From: Hyaloraphidium curvatum | Lineage: Eukaryota > Monoblepharomycota > Hyaloraphidiomycetes > Hyaloraphidiales > Hyaloraphidiaceae | Direction: 5' to 3' | Assembly: GCA_025558095.1 (NCBI GenBank) | Contig: JAIVFI010000028.1 | Span: forward strand, 1 to 64,000 | DNA: 64,000 bases | Part shown: positions 1-8,740 of the stretch, in pieces | Layout of the letters: the number at the start of each line of letters is the position of its first letter | How positions within the stretch are numbered: position 1 is the first letter of the stretch | Program-made: the position numbers and the translations under genes | The notes under the pieces: model-generated | The model's database searches: none | Told to the model about the DNA's origin: nothing | Seen by the model: only the letters and a program-made list of their open reading frames with translations

Positions 1-54
1 GAGGTCGCGGACGACGAGGACGACTTGGTCCAGCGCCGCGATGAGGGAAGGCAT
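1..54 (-). CDS. VOC (glyoxalase-like) protein, N-terminal fragment cut by window edge
   Basis: Reading leftwards from an ATG whose complement is at 52-54, 18 codons run off the window edge. They match the first residues of the complete VOC gene at 6135-7037 almost one for one (start, Leu-Ile-Ala/Thr-Ala-Leu-Asp, then Val-Val-Arg-Asp-Leu), so this is the start of a second, nearby copy. The VOC fold is a metal-dependent beta-alpha-beta-beta-beta unit; the first beta strand and its Asp-His/Gln position are what is visible here. Nothing can be said about the rest of the gene. The match to the neighbouring paralogue is direct; that it is a full gene beyond the edge is inference. Confidence 0.7.
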   Translation of the reverse strand, partial: MPSLIAALDQVVLVVRDL

Positions 55-329
55 GTAAGCGCCGGAGGAACCGCAACGGGGCCTGCGGGGGCAGGAGACC
101 GGCCGATGGCAAGGCAGGCGCGGCCGCCGCCTGCGGGCACAGCTTGGTCTTGAATCCGTCCGGCAGCGTTGGGGTGTGATGGGTGGTCCGTGTGGATTCT
201 TGGAGCCACGTCTTTGCGCGCTATTGTCAGCCTGTGCCGGACGCAGCACGCGTCACGGCCGACGGTCTGCGTCGTTTTTGGAAGGGGCGACCGGGACGCG
301 CACCGCAGCCGGGTGATGGGACGGGGTTC

Positions 330-930
330 GTGCGATCGCCCGGGTGGCGATTTGCTGACAGCGAGCGGCAGGTGGGGTGATTCACCCCCGCCCGCGGGAC
401 TGGATCGGACTGGCGACCTGACCGGGGACGGAACAAAGACCATCGCGGATGGACCGCAGCCTTGGATACGAGGCCGATTGACCGGCAGCCGGATGGATTC
501 GCTGCTCGCGCCCACATGGGGTGGCTTCTCCCGGATGGCGCTCCGAGCACAGTCACCAGTTGCGTCAGCGGGATCGGCGTATTCCGGTCCTTGCCGAAAT
601 ACTCGCGGCGCGCGTTCCGCCATGCGATGCGATCGCTGCCTAGAAACCGCGGCCGGCGGCGCGTCGGGGCCCCCGGTCGCACGAGTCCGTGTTGCCCATC
701 CGCTCCAGGCCCGAGCCCCGCGCCGCCCCGCCGCACGGCAAGCAACGGTCGTTGTGACTCGCTCACCATGGCCTCACGGGCCCCCGATCGCGCGACTGCC
801 GAGGAGTGGGTCGCGGGGGCGCTCGCGGCGTCCGGGATCGGGCGATCGCCCGCGGCGGCCGCATTCCCCCCTCCGCAGAGGATGGCCGACCGCCGATCGC
901 CCCCCACGCTCTCGTACCCCGGGGTACTGT
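330..930. repeat. Segmental duplicate of the zinc-finger gene's 5' flank and first codons (other copy about 8303-8890)
   Basis: This stretch is visibly the same sequence as about 8303-8890, offset by 7973 bases. It includes the runs around the initiator codon, the upstream GCGATGCGATCG block and the segment ending in CATCCGCTCC. Small indels and substitutions separate the copies. The duplicated unit contains the presumed promoter and 5' UTR of the C2H2 gene at 8741 plus about 49 codons of its coding sequence, and then similarity stops. No other gene is supported in 55-1453. Confidence 0.8.
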
Positions 931-956
931 CCAGCTGCTGCTATGCGCCCGGGTGA
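768..956 (+). pseudogene. Truncated 5' copy of the C2H2 zinc-finger gene
   Basis: An ATG at 768 opens a 62-codon frame whose first ~49 residues match the start of the protein at 8741 (Met-Ala-Ser-Arg-Ala-Pro-Asp, then AEEWV, GIGRSP and MADRRSPPTLS). After that it diverges into an unrelated tail and stops at 956. It lacks the acidic/proline-rich middle and all zinc fingers, so it cannot make a DNA-binding protein. It keeps the duplicated upstream region, so it may still be transcribed. I call it a truncated duplicate rather than a small gene because the similarity ends abruptly inside a codon series that continues in the parent. Confidence 0.75.
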
Positions 957-1453
957 GCTTGGCCAGGGAGGTAGGGCCAATTGGCAGGCGAACCCAGTGT
1001 CTCGGCCTGACTAAAGGGTCAAGGTTTCCAACGCTTGCCGGGGAGAGGTTCGATGTTCCCGCACTACGCAGATTGGCAGGATTGCCGATAGGGGAAAGGG
1101 GAAGGGGAAGTCCTCCAGGAATCGTGGTCGCCGAATCACGAGAGTGTGGAAGGGCAGCGCCAAGTGAGATAGGGACTGCCCTGTAGCCGCCCGGATAAGA
1201 AAATCCCACCTGCGCCCGGGGCGCCATGCAGAGCACGGGGCATGTGAGAGCAACAATCCACAAAAAGTCACTGTGCGGAGTTGCACCATCCCCGAAACAT
1301 CTCCAGCTCGCGATGGGCGTGCCGAGTGCTGCGGGCGGCTGCGGGCGGTGCTGCGGGCGGGTATCCCCTTGATGACGGCACGGCGAGGTCCCTAACGCGC
1401 CCCGAACCAGGCCGAGGGGTCCCCAAACGCCCGGCCAGGGTACCCTCATCGCT

Positions 1454-2094
1454 ATGCGCCTCGCTATGGGCGCTCCACTGCTCATGCTCCTGCACGCCTG
1501 CGCCGTCGCGGCATCCCCGCTCTCCCGCGCGTCGTCCGGCGCAGTCTTTGCTCGGTCCTGCGGGGAGTGCCCAGATACGCACTTCTGGTGAGCCCGCGCC
1601 GACAACCGAGCGTCCAACCGGCCGACATGGGCCCTCCCAACAGCGAGTACGGCTACGACGGCACCCCGACCGACTCCGTGGCGTGCGTGCCCGCCACGGC
1701 CCGCCACGACCTCTACCGCCGTTACGCGGCCACAGAGTCGGCCTGCACCGACGCCCAAGCTCTCGCTGCCGGCGCCACTGTGGTGTGCGCCACTGGGGCC
1801 TTTTTTTTCCGCGGCTGCGACGTTGCCACTGGCGCCAACGCGGCGGTGGACGCAACGTCTTCCACAGGCCTATGTGCCACGAGCCAGCTGTGCTGCATTC
1901 CCCCCGCGGCTTTCCAGGCTGCCTTCTGTGCGGGCAAGAAGATGTGCGTGGACGGGACCGCGATCGCCCTGGCTGTGACGGAGGGCGTCCGGCGGACGTG
2001 CGACCCCTCGACGGGCCAGGTGGATAACGGGACAGGAAGTTGCTCTGGCTCGACAAAGGGTGTCTTTGCCGGCTGCTGCGAGGCGGTGACCTGA
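1454..2094 (+). CDS. Secreted cysteine-rich LYRRY-family protein, copy A
   Basis: Two exons, 1454-1587 and 1644-2094, encode 194 residues. The 56-base GTGAGC...CAG intron splits a Cys codon (TG/C). Residues 1-20 form a signal peptide with a hydrophobic core. The mature part starts near a GAVFARSC motif, followed by CPDTHFC-EYGYDG, DSVACVP, RHDLYRRY and a region ending in GCC. I count 16 cysteines after the signal, the same number and order as in copies at 2854, 4957 and 12218, which predicts up to eight disulfides and an extracellular place. No known family is recognised. The downstream ~230 bases are repeated after the broken copy at 4077. The start is the first ATG that gives a signal peptide, and exon 1 has the same length (134 bases) in three copies. 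Confidence 0.8.
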
Positions 2095-2432
2095 TCCGCG
2101 TGTCCGTGGTGAGATCCCTAGCCTGTGCGTCGGGCTCCGAGCGCGTTGTCGTGCCCAGACTTTCCCCCATCCAAGGGCCCATTGCTTGAGATACCGAAGA
2201 ACTTGCTAGCAGGCCAAGCAGCTTTGCAGGAGTAGGGTGATAGTTTTCTCCACGAACATGTTTTGGGCGACGGTTGGGAAGTTTGATAAGTCATCTTCGA
2301 TATCGGATGTGCCTCCTTTCCGGCCCGGCTCCGCTGCCGCAGTAGTCCCGGACCCCACCCATGCGACAGTAGCCCCGTCCGCCCCACGGACTCTGCCCGT
2401 GGCACCGACTTTGAGAGGGGGGAGGGGGCCCC

Positions 2433-2460
2433 GGGGGGGGGGGGGGGGGGGGGGGGGGGG
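2433..2460. repeat. Uninterrupted run of 28 G
   Basis: The + strand reads G at every position from 2433 to 2460, bounded by CC on the left and T on the right. It lies between copy A of the secreted family and a VOC gene fragment, in non-coding DNA. Such runs are length-unstable and can form G-quadruplexes; the exact length may also be an assembly estimate. The rest of 2095-2511 holds only the repeated downstream block. Confidence 0.9.
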
Positions 2461-2511
2461 TGGCAACGCTCGGCGCGGAGCCTTCCAGCTCGACCTGGGT
2501 CCCTACTCCCT

Positions 2512-2626
2512 CCCGGCCCTGCCGAGGAGCTGCATTGCCAGCGCCCCGCCAAGCTGGTCTGCGGGCACCGTCGCCGTCCTCGTCCCCGGAAGCACCCCGT
2601 CTGCTGCGTCCGACACCGTGAACCCC
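2512..2626 (-). pseudogene. C-terminal fragment of a VOC (glyoxalase-like) gene
   Basis: On the minus strand this segment resembles the last ~35 codons of the VOC gene at 6135-7037: the stretch reading like GVLPGTRTATxPADQLGGA followed by MQLLGRxG. The + strand text GAGGAGCTGCAT and GTCGCCGTCCTCGTCCCCGG is shared almost exactly with 6163-6235. There is no start codon, no first domain and no second-domain core, so it is a decayed or truncated copy. Confidence 0.7.
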
Positions 2627-2853
2627 CATCATCGAGGGACGCTCGCCAGGGATGCACGCGACGCGGAACCAGTGCAGAGCGGCCTTCAACCGCGCTTACC
2701 GGCTTCAAAATAGACCTTTGTCTCCACCGAATAGGGCCTAAATGTGCGTGGCGACGATGCGGAAGTGGTCCCTCGCAGCGTCCCTCAAGTGTTTTCCCTG
2801 GCCGGCGGCCCCCGGACCGTTGCCACACACCGCCCGCAACCCCCAACGGCGAG

Positions 2854-3508
2854 ATGCGCCCCGCTTTCGCCGCCTTATATCTGGCGCTCCTTTGTGCCTG
2901 CGCCGCCGTCGCGGCCCCGGTCGACCCGCCGCCCGCCGGCGCCATCTTCGCGCGCTCGTGCTCCGATTGCCCGAGCACACACTTCTGGTTAGCACCGCAG
3001 TCCCATTCTCCCCGTTTCCGCTCACCAGGTCCCCCGCGCTAGCGAGTACGGCTTCGAGGGCGCCCCCGAAGACTCGGTGTCGTGCGTGCCGGTCGCCTCG
3101 GCCCGCCACGACCTCTATCGCCGCTACGCCAACGCCCCCTGCACCGACGGGTCCCTGGTCGGTGCCGGCGCTTCGATGCAGTGCGCGCCGGGGGCGAAGA
3201 TTTTCGAGGGCTGCGACTCGTCCACGGGAGCCCTCGCCCCCGCTGGCGCCACCTCCGCGGCCGGGGGTTGCTGGCCCGGCGACGAGATCTGCTGCGTCCC
3301 GGGGGCGGCCTACGCCGCCCTGTGCCAGGACGGCGCGCCCCAGTGTAAGGAAGGGAGCTTGTTCGCCCTTTTCATCACCGACGGGGTCCATCGGCCGTGC
3401 AACGTGACGAGCGGGGAGGCGGGCAACGGCGGCACGGGAACGTGCACCATATCCGGGCCGTATGCGCCCCCCGGGGTGCTCGCCGGCTGCTGCTACCCGC
3501 CAACTTGA
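2854..3508 (+). CDS. Secreted cysteine-rich LYRRY-family protein, copy B
   Basis: Exons 2854-2987 and 3043-3508 join across a 55-base GTTAGC...TAG intron that again splits the third Cys codon. The protein is 199 residues: a 20-residue signal peptide with a leucine-rich core, then AGAIFARSC, CPSTHFC, DSVSCVP, RHDLYRRY and a terminal GCC motif. All 16 cysteines of the family are present in the same order. Relative to copy A it carries a few extra residues near the end (a proline-rich YAPPGV loop). It lies on the same strand as copies A, C and D, which fits tandem duplication. Function unknown; secretion is inferred from the signal peptide. Confidence 0.8.
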
Positions 3509-4076
3509 GTCTGGGTACGGAGGTGGGATCAACCAGGGATGCGAATGCCGCATCGTGGCCTGACTGCCGCCGGCGCTCCCGATTTCGGACGAATTGCCGA
3601 GGAGAGGGTCGACGCAGCCGCAGTTCGCGAGTTCGTGGGTTAGAAGCAAGAGGGAGCACCTCCAAGAGTGCGGTCGATCGTGGAATCACGACATTGGTCT
3701 CTTGCCGAGCCGTCGTCCGCTGACCACCTCGTTCTTTCCAGCTTCGAGGATAAGCCCCGGCCTCCGTTCTCGCCCACCCTTTCCCGACTGTCCGGCCGCC
3801 GGCCGAGCTCACGCGTCGACAGTTGTAGGGACGTCCGCTAGCCGCCCGGATCCCCCGCAATTGGGCGTCCCCTCTCGAGCGACCGACCTGCGCCCGGTCC
3901 ACGTCAGAGCAGCACTCCCAAGTGCTGTTAATCGTGCAAAAGTGTGCACGACCCAGAGCATCGCCAGCTCCCGATGGTCTCACCAAGTGCGGCGGGGCGG
4001 CGGGTCCGGGCGGGTAGTCCCTCGACGGCGAACGGGCCAAAGGGGCTACTATCCCGCTGCCCGCCTTCGAATCACA

Positions 4077-4351
4077 ATGCGCCCCGCCGTCGCCGCTCCT
4101 CTGCTGGCGCTGCTCTGCGCCTCGCCCCGTCCGCCACGGGCCTGTGCGCCTCGAGCCAGCTTTGCTGCGTGCCCCCGGCGGCATTCCAGGCCTTCTGCCC
4201 GGGCAAGAAAATGTGCGTGGACGGGACCTCGGTCGCCCTGACCGTGACGGAGGGCGTCAAGCGTACGTGCGACGTCTCGACGGGCCAGGTGGACAGCGGG
4301 ACGGGAAGGTGCGCAAAGGGCATCTTCGCCCTCTGTTGCGAGGCGACCTGA
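4077..4351 (+). pseudogene. LYRRY-family copy C with internal deletion and frameshift
   Basis: An ATG at 4077 begins a typical family signal peptide, but after about 16 codons the sequence jumps straight to the second half of the family, from the GLCASSQLCCVPP block to a terminal CCEAT. The intron, the CxxC motif and the RHxLYRRY core are missing. The second half is in a different frame from the first, so an intact protein cannot be made from this ATG. The C-terminal half is closest to copy A, and the 3' flank (to about 4560) also matches the flank of copy A. A single deletion in a copy-A duplicate explains what is seen. Confidence 0.75.
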
Positions 4352-4724
4352 TCTGCGTTTCCGTGGTGATATGACCTGGATGTCAGGCTACGGCGGCGCC
4401 GACACATGGTTGACTTATTTCCCCGAACTTGCCGGCGCGTCGTTTCAGAGTCGAAAAGCTCGCTAGCAGGGACAATGCGCTTTGTAGTAGTAGGATGATG
4501 GGCGTTTTCCAGGAAGATGCTTACATCGTACTTGATCACGCCTTGAATCGAACTCGCGGGCGGCGCCGTGAAGCCGGAAGGGCATTCAGTCGGTCCTTCG
4601 ACCCACGACCGGAGCAGCAAGGGGCAGGCCGGACCGTCGGAACGGGTTCTGTTCGCCAACATCTCGGTGCCCGGCAAGTCGGCCGCCGGCCACTGTCGTC
4701 GTTCCTGCACCGCCCTGCAGCACG

Positions 4725-4850
4725 TCAGCCAGGAAGGAAACCCGGCGGGATCGCACGCCCCGCGGAACCCGTGCACGGCATTTACCTACTTGGCAACCAG
4801 AGGCGAAATCTGGCCTCGGCGGTGCGGCACGGGGCAACAGAACCGCGCGG
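4725..4850. repeat. Dispersed non-coding repeat block (other copies about 5966-6095 and, inverted, 12960-13060)
   Basis: The block contains GCCAGGAAGGA, then ACCC(A/G)GCGGG, a GCACG/GCATG stretch and, in the first two copies, a downstream part around TGGCCTCGGCG and GGGGCA. The copy near 13000 reads the same on the opposite strand (GACCCCGCTGGGTGTCCTTCC). All three lie beside genes of the secreted family, so the block probably travelled with the duplicated units. No coding potential is seen. Confidence 0.55.
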
Positions 4851-4956
4851 GGCGGTGGCGAACTTGATCCCCCAAAGTGACGGCCCGCTTCCGATCGGGG
4901 TGTTGCGCGCAAAGAAGGACACCGCACTCGTCCCCCAACCTGTGCGCGGGAGCGCC

Positions 4957-5608
4957 ATGCCGCTCGGTCTCGCTGCCACGCTGCTCGCGCTCCTGTGCGC
5001 TTCGGGCGCCCTCGCGGCCCCACTCGAGGCCCCGGCCGCCGGCGCCATCTTCGCCCGTTCCTGTGGGGACTGCCCCACCTCGCACTTCTGGTGGGCAGCG
5101 CGAGCGCCGCTCCGCCTCCGACTCCGGCTAACGGATCCCGTACAGCGAGTACGGCTACGAGGGCACCCCGCGCGACTCCGTGGCCTGCGTGCCCGCAGCG
5201 GCCCGCCACGAACTATACAGGCGGTACGACGACCCCACCGCCTGCACCGACGCCACCTCGACGGGCCAGGGCGCCACCAAGATCTGCGAGGGCGGGAACG
5301 ACTTCACCGACTACGGCTGCTACCCATCAACAGGCGCCATCGTCCCGTCGGGTTCCTCGTCGGCCCCGGGCGCGTGCCGCGGCGCCCAGAACTGCTGCGT
5401 GCCCGCGTCCGCCGTCATCGCCGAGCTCGCAGTGCTCTGCGGCACGAGCAAGCCCTGCGTGGACGGGGCCAACGTCGCGCTTACCATCCAGGACTTGCAG
5501 TACAGGTCGTGCGACCCGACGACGGGTGCGCTCGGAGGCTCGTACGAGTGCTCGAGGTATGATCAGAGTATGATCGCGGCCTGCTGTTCCCGGGCGCCCG
5601 ATGGCTAA
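4957..5608 (+). CDS. Secreted cysteine-rich LYRRY-family protein, copy D
   Basis: Exons 4957-5090 and 5146-5608 flank a 55-base GTGGGC...CAG intron at the conserved position. The 198-residue product has a signal peptide of about 20 residues ending near AAP, then AGAIFARSC, CPTSHFC-EYGYEG, DSVACVP, RHELYRRY, a QNCCVP pair and a terminal ACC motif. The 16 cysteines match copies A, B and G. The signal-peptide end (APLEAPAAGAIFARS) is nearly identical to that of copy E at 11023-11623, so D and E are close relatives although on opposite strands. A short block after the stop (5700-5800) repeats the sequence after copy A (ATATCGGATGTGCC). Confidence 0.8.
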
Positions 5609-6134
5609 GGGGCTGGGTGGGTTGCCCAGTCGTCGACTCGCGCGGCCCGCGGCCTGACCCGCGTTCCTCTCCATAGAACGAACGATTGCCGTTCGTCGGG
5701 GGGTCTCAGGTCAGGTTTTGAGTTGTCGTCAGTTGAATTCCCATCATAATAGCCATGTTTGATCCGGTCTTCCATATCGGATGTGCCCCCTTTTGTGCTT
5801 CTGCTTCCACCGCATTCCTCGCCTCGCCCCCGGACCCTGCCCTGGCAGATGCATCGCAAGCGCCTCTGAGCAAAGAGGTCCAGGCGTCGAGGCGCTCTGA
5901 ACCATCAGCTTTCGGCCACTTGGCCTCGCTGCCCCCGGCCGTTCCTTTCGCGCCCCACACGCACCAGCCAGGAAGGATACCCAGCGGGGTTGCATGTTCG
6001 CCGGGGCCGCTGCAAGGCAGGTACCGGTGTGATCCGCTGCCACAAAATATGGCCTCGGCGAGGCCAGAGACGGGGCATGAAGCGCGTGTGAAGACGGTGG
6101 GGCAGCGGATCCGCTTCAGTGGCTGCCCCCGTCA
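5609..6134. other. Non-coding interval with two repeat blocks
   Basis: No gene is supported. The left part repeats the downstream flank of copy A (compare 2280-2320), and 5966-6095 is the dispersed block also seen at 4725 and, inverted, near 13000. The interval separates copy D from the convergent VOC gene. Confidence 0.5.
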
Positions 6135-7037
6135 CTAGGCCTGCCCCTCGCCGCCAACCCTCCCGAGGAGCTGCATCGACAGCGCCCCGCCCAGCTGGTC
6201 CGCCGGCAGCGTCGCCGTCCTCGTCCCCGGCAGCACCCCCTCGGCGGCATCCGGCAGCGTGAACCCCTTTCCTCTGGCGGCGGCCACCGCGGCGTCGACG
6301 TCGGGCACCTCGAACGAGGCCATGGGCAGAAGCCCCTCGGGCCTGGCCGCGATCGGCGACGCGGGGTTGGCGGCGGAGATGACCTCCAGCACGGCGTCGC
6401 CGATGCGCAGCTGCTGGATCCGCATCCCCCTCGCGACCACCTCCCCCGCGACGGGCACCCCGAACGCGTCCTCCCAGAACCTGCAGGCCGCCGCGGGCCC
6501 GTGCGACACCAACGCCAGGTGGTCCAGCCTCTTTAGCGGGAACCCGTGCTCGAACAGCCCCCTTGCCCTCCTGGAAGCCGTCCTCCCCCCCCTGGGCAGC
6601 GCGTACTGTATAAGGCCGAACTCGCACCCCGCCGGCGTCGGCCCGAGCGCGTTGGCCACGTCGCAGATCTTGCCGCCTCCCTCCCGCGACACGGGCGTCA
6701 CCGCGCACGGGTGTCCCATGGCTTCGAGGCGCGCAACGGCGGCCGCCAGGTCGTCCACTTCGAGCATCAGCCGCGCGACGCCGCCGCCCTTGGCCGCCAG
6801 CGCGACGTACGCGTCCCGCCCCGCAAGCAGCGCGCTCGCGTCGTCATGAACGGCCAGGAGCTCCACGTAAAAATGGTGTTCGTCCCCGACGAAAAAAACC
6901 CGGTTCGAGGTCCCCGCGCCGGCGTGGCGCGTGACGGGGGACAGGTTGAGCCCGAGCCCCTCGAAGGGCGCGGCCGCCGCGTCGAGGTCGCGCACGACGA
7001 CGACGATGTGGTCCAGGGCCGTGATGAGGGGCGGCAT
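6135..7037 (-). CDS. Glyoxalase-like protein with two VOC domains
   Basis: Single-exon frame of 300 residues. Residues 1 to about 155 form a VOC unit starting with the ALDHIVVVVRDL strand, with an internal DEHHFYVELLAV segment. A second, shorter VOC-like unit starts near RLDHLALVSHG, contains VLEVISA, and ends with GTRTATLPADQLGGA. The family uses paired VOC motifs to bind a divalent metal and act on small substrates (glyoxalases, ring-cleavage enzymes, fosfomycin-type transferases); the substrate cannot be told. The start at 7037 is preferred to an upstream Met because the other copy at the left edge begins with the same residues. Pieces of this gene recur at 1-54, 2512-2626 and 11892-12003. 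Confidence 0.75.
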   Translation of the reverse strand: MPPLITALDHIVVVVRDLDAAAAPFEGLGLNLSPVTRHAGAGTSNRVFFVGDEHHFYVELLAVHDDASALLAGRDAYVALAAKGGGVARLMLEVDDLAAAVARLEAMGHPCAVTPVSREGGGKICDVANALGPTPAGCEFGLIQYALPRGGRTASRRARGLFEHGFPLKRLDHLALVSHGPAAACRFWEDAFGVPVAGEVVARGMRIQQLRIGDAVLEVISAANPASPIAARPEGLLPMASFEVPDVDAAVAAARGKGFTLPDAAEGVLPGTRTATLPADQLGGALSMQLLGRVGGEGQA

Positions 7038-7187
7038 CGCGTGAAAGGGGAGGGGGAGCCGCGAGGTTGGAATGGGAGGCAAAGCGCCCGCTCACGGACG
7101 CCCGACCATGCGTCTTCTTCCCTGCTCCGAGCACCCGCACGGGAGCCAGTATTGTTTCGAATCTACTCGCGGGAAGCACCATCCAGC

Positions 7188-7325
7188 TCAATGCCGGGCA
7201 TGCAATGTCCGGCACCAACAGCCACCCCCGCCCCCCTGAGCACGCACAGCCCGAGCCCCAGTGTGAACAGCGAACGTCCTCGCGGTCCCGAACGTCACCA
7301 CGAACCCCGTGGACGGCACCCGTTC
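7188..7325 (-). pseudogene. Decayed 3' tail of the CPC/TWTTPWS membrane-protein family
   Basis: Read on the minus strand, this segment is similar to the last ~45 codons of the gene at 13462-15136. Shared + strand text includes GCCCCCCTGAGCACGC, GTGAACAGCG and CGTCACCACGAACCCCG. Small deletions break the frame. Nothing of the rest of the family is seen nearby, so this is an isolated relic. The remaining DNA to about 8302 shows no supported gene. Confidence 0.6.
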
Positions 7326-8302
7326 ACGGCCGCGAGGGATTTAGGTCCGCCTCCTCCTCCTTCCCCGGACGGAGCCCAACCCTTCCGCGGGCGCTCTGCG
7401 CTCCGTCAACGCAATCCGAGGATCCGACCCCCTACTTATGCGCCCGAATTTACCTCCCAATACACATCCCCCGCCTCCCGATACTAGCTCCTTGGCTTCT
7501 TAACTCCCGTGGCGACCCCCGTCCGGCTACCCATCTGTGCTCGTTCTGCGCCCTGTGCCTCCACAGCGCGTCGGCAGCGCCGCAGCACATGGATGTGCAC
7601 GGGAAGCCGGGTTCCGTCGAGCGGAGCCTGCGGGTGTCCAATGTTGTCACAATTCGTCAGCCGGAGCCGGGCAGACGAGGAGGGGACCGGAGCACCCACG
7701 CGTGAAATACCGCCCGCGCTGCCTCCGGAAGGCCTTGTCGTCCTCGTGCGAGTTTCCGCCGTGGTACCCTGTGGGTTCGCATCCACTGGTGCGTCAGCGC
7801 CGCATGCAGCGTGCGCCGACGCCGGGCCGGCTCTCCAGAGTCCTCCCCCGAATGCGGCGTTCTGTGGGTCCCGGCACACACAGTGTCCTGCCAGCGCCGA
7901 AAGCCACCGACCGGCGCCGGCCGCGACCCACGGTGCGGGGCGGCAGTCGAACCCATCCTCGCGGGCTGCATCGCGCACCAGAGTACCGCCTGATTGCCCG
8001 ATTCACATCTCGTTCGGCGTCCCGCGGGCGTCGGTTGCGGTGCCGCACCCGCCCCGCCCCGCTCCCGTTCCGTCCCGTCCGCGACCGAGCCGGAATCGCG
8101 GACCGGCAGTGCACCGCCGCCAGACCGCTCCGTACACCCTGATGGCCGTCCCGGGAGGGCAACGCGGGAGGGGGACCCGCGCCGGACGAGGGACGTCCCG
8201 GCCTCTGCGCGCGCGAGGGGGCCCGCGCCGGCGGGAAGCCGGCCAAGGGTGTCGGTCGGTTCGGAATAAGGTGGCCGAGACGAGCACCGCGACCCGGTGG
8301 GA
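7326..8302. other. Long interval without a supported gene
   Basis: Open frames here are all GC-driven and change frame freely; none has family similarity, a signal peptide or believable splice sites that join anything. The DNA is proline/arginine-coding noise in several frames. The right end grades into the duplicated 5' flank of the zinc-finger gene. Confidence 0.4.
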
Positions 8303-8740
8303 GGATGGGGAGCGCGGATCGCCCGGGAAGCAATTTGCCGAGCTTGGGAGCGGCAGGGTGATTCACCCGCCCGCTGGTCTCGAACGGACTGGCGACCGGT
8401 GAACAAACGATGACCGTCGCCAGTAAATCGTAGCCTCAGATACGCGGCCGCTCGGTTCCCGGGAGCCGGATGGATTCGCCGTTCGCCGCCGTGCGGGGGG
8501 GCTTTTCCCGGATGCCGCTCCGAGCACCGTCACCCCGTCCGTCCGCGGGATCGGCGTCCCCCGGCGCTCGCCCCAATGCTCCCGGCACGCGTTCCGCCAT
8601 GCGATGCGATCGCGGCCTCGAAATCCTGCCGGCGGCGCGTCGGGGCGCCCGGTCGCACGAGTCCGTGTTGCCCATCCGCTCCAGGCCGAGCCCCGCTCCG
8701 CCCCGCCGCACGGCACGCCACAGGTCGTCACTCGCTCGCC

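Noticed and set aside
2297-5795. Possible small RNA or terminator in the ATATCGGATGTGCC blocks after copies A and D
   Set aside because: The blocks are explained by duplication with the genes, and no convincing stem-loop or RNA family was recognised.
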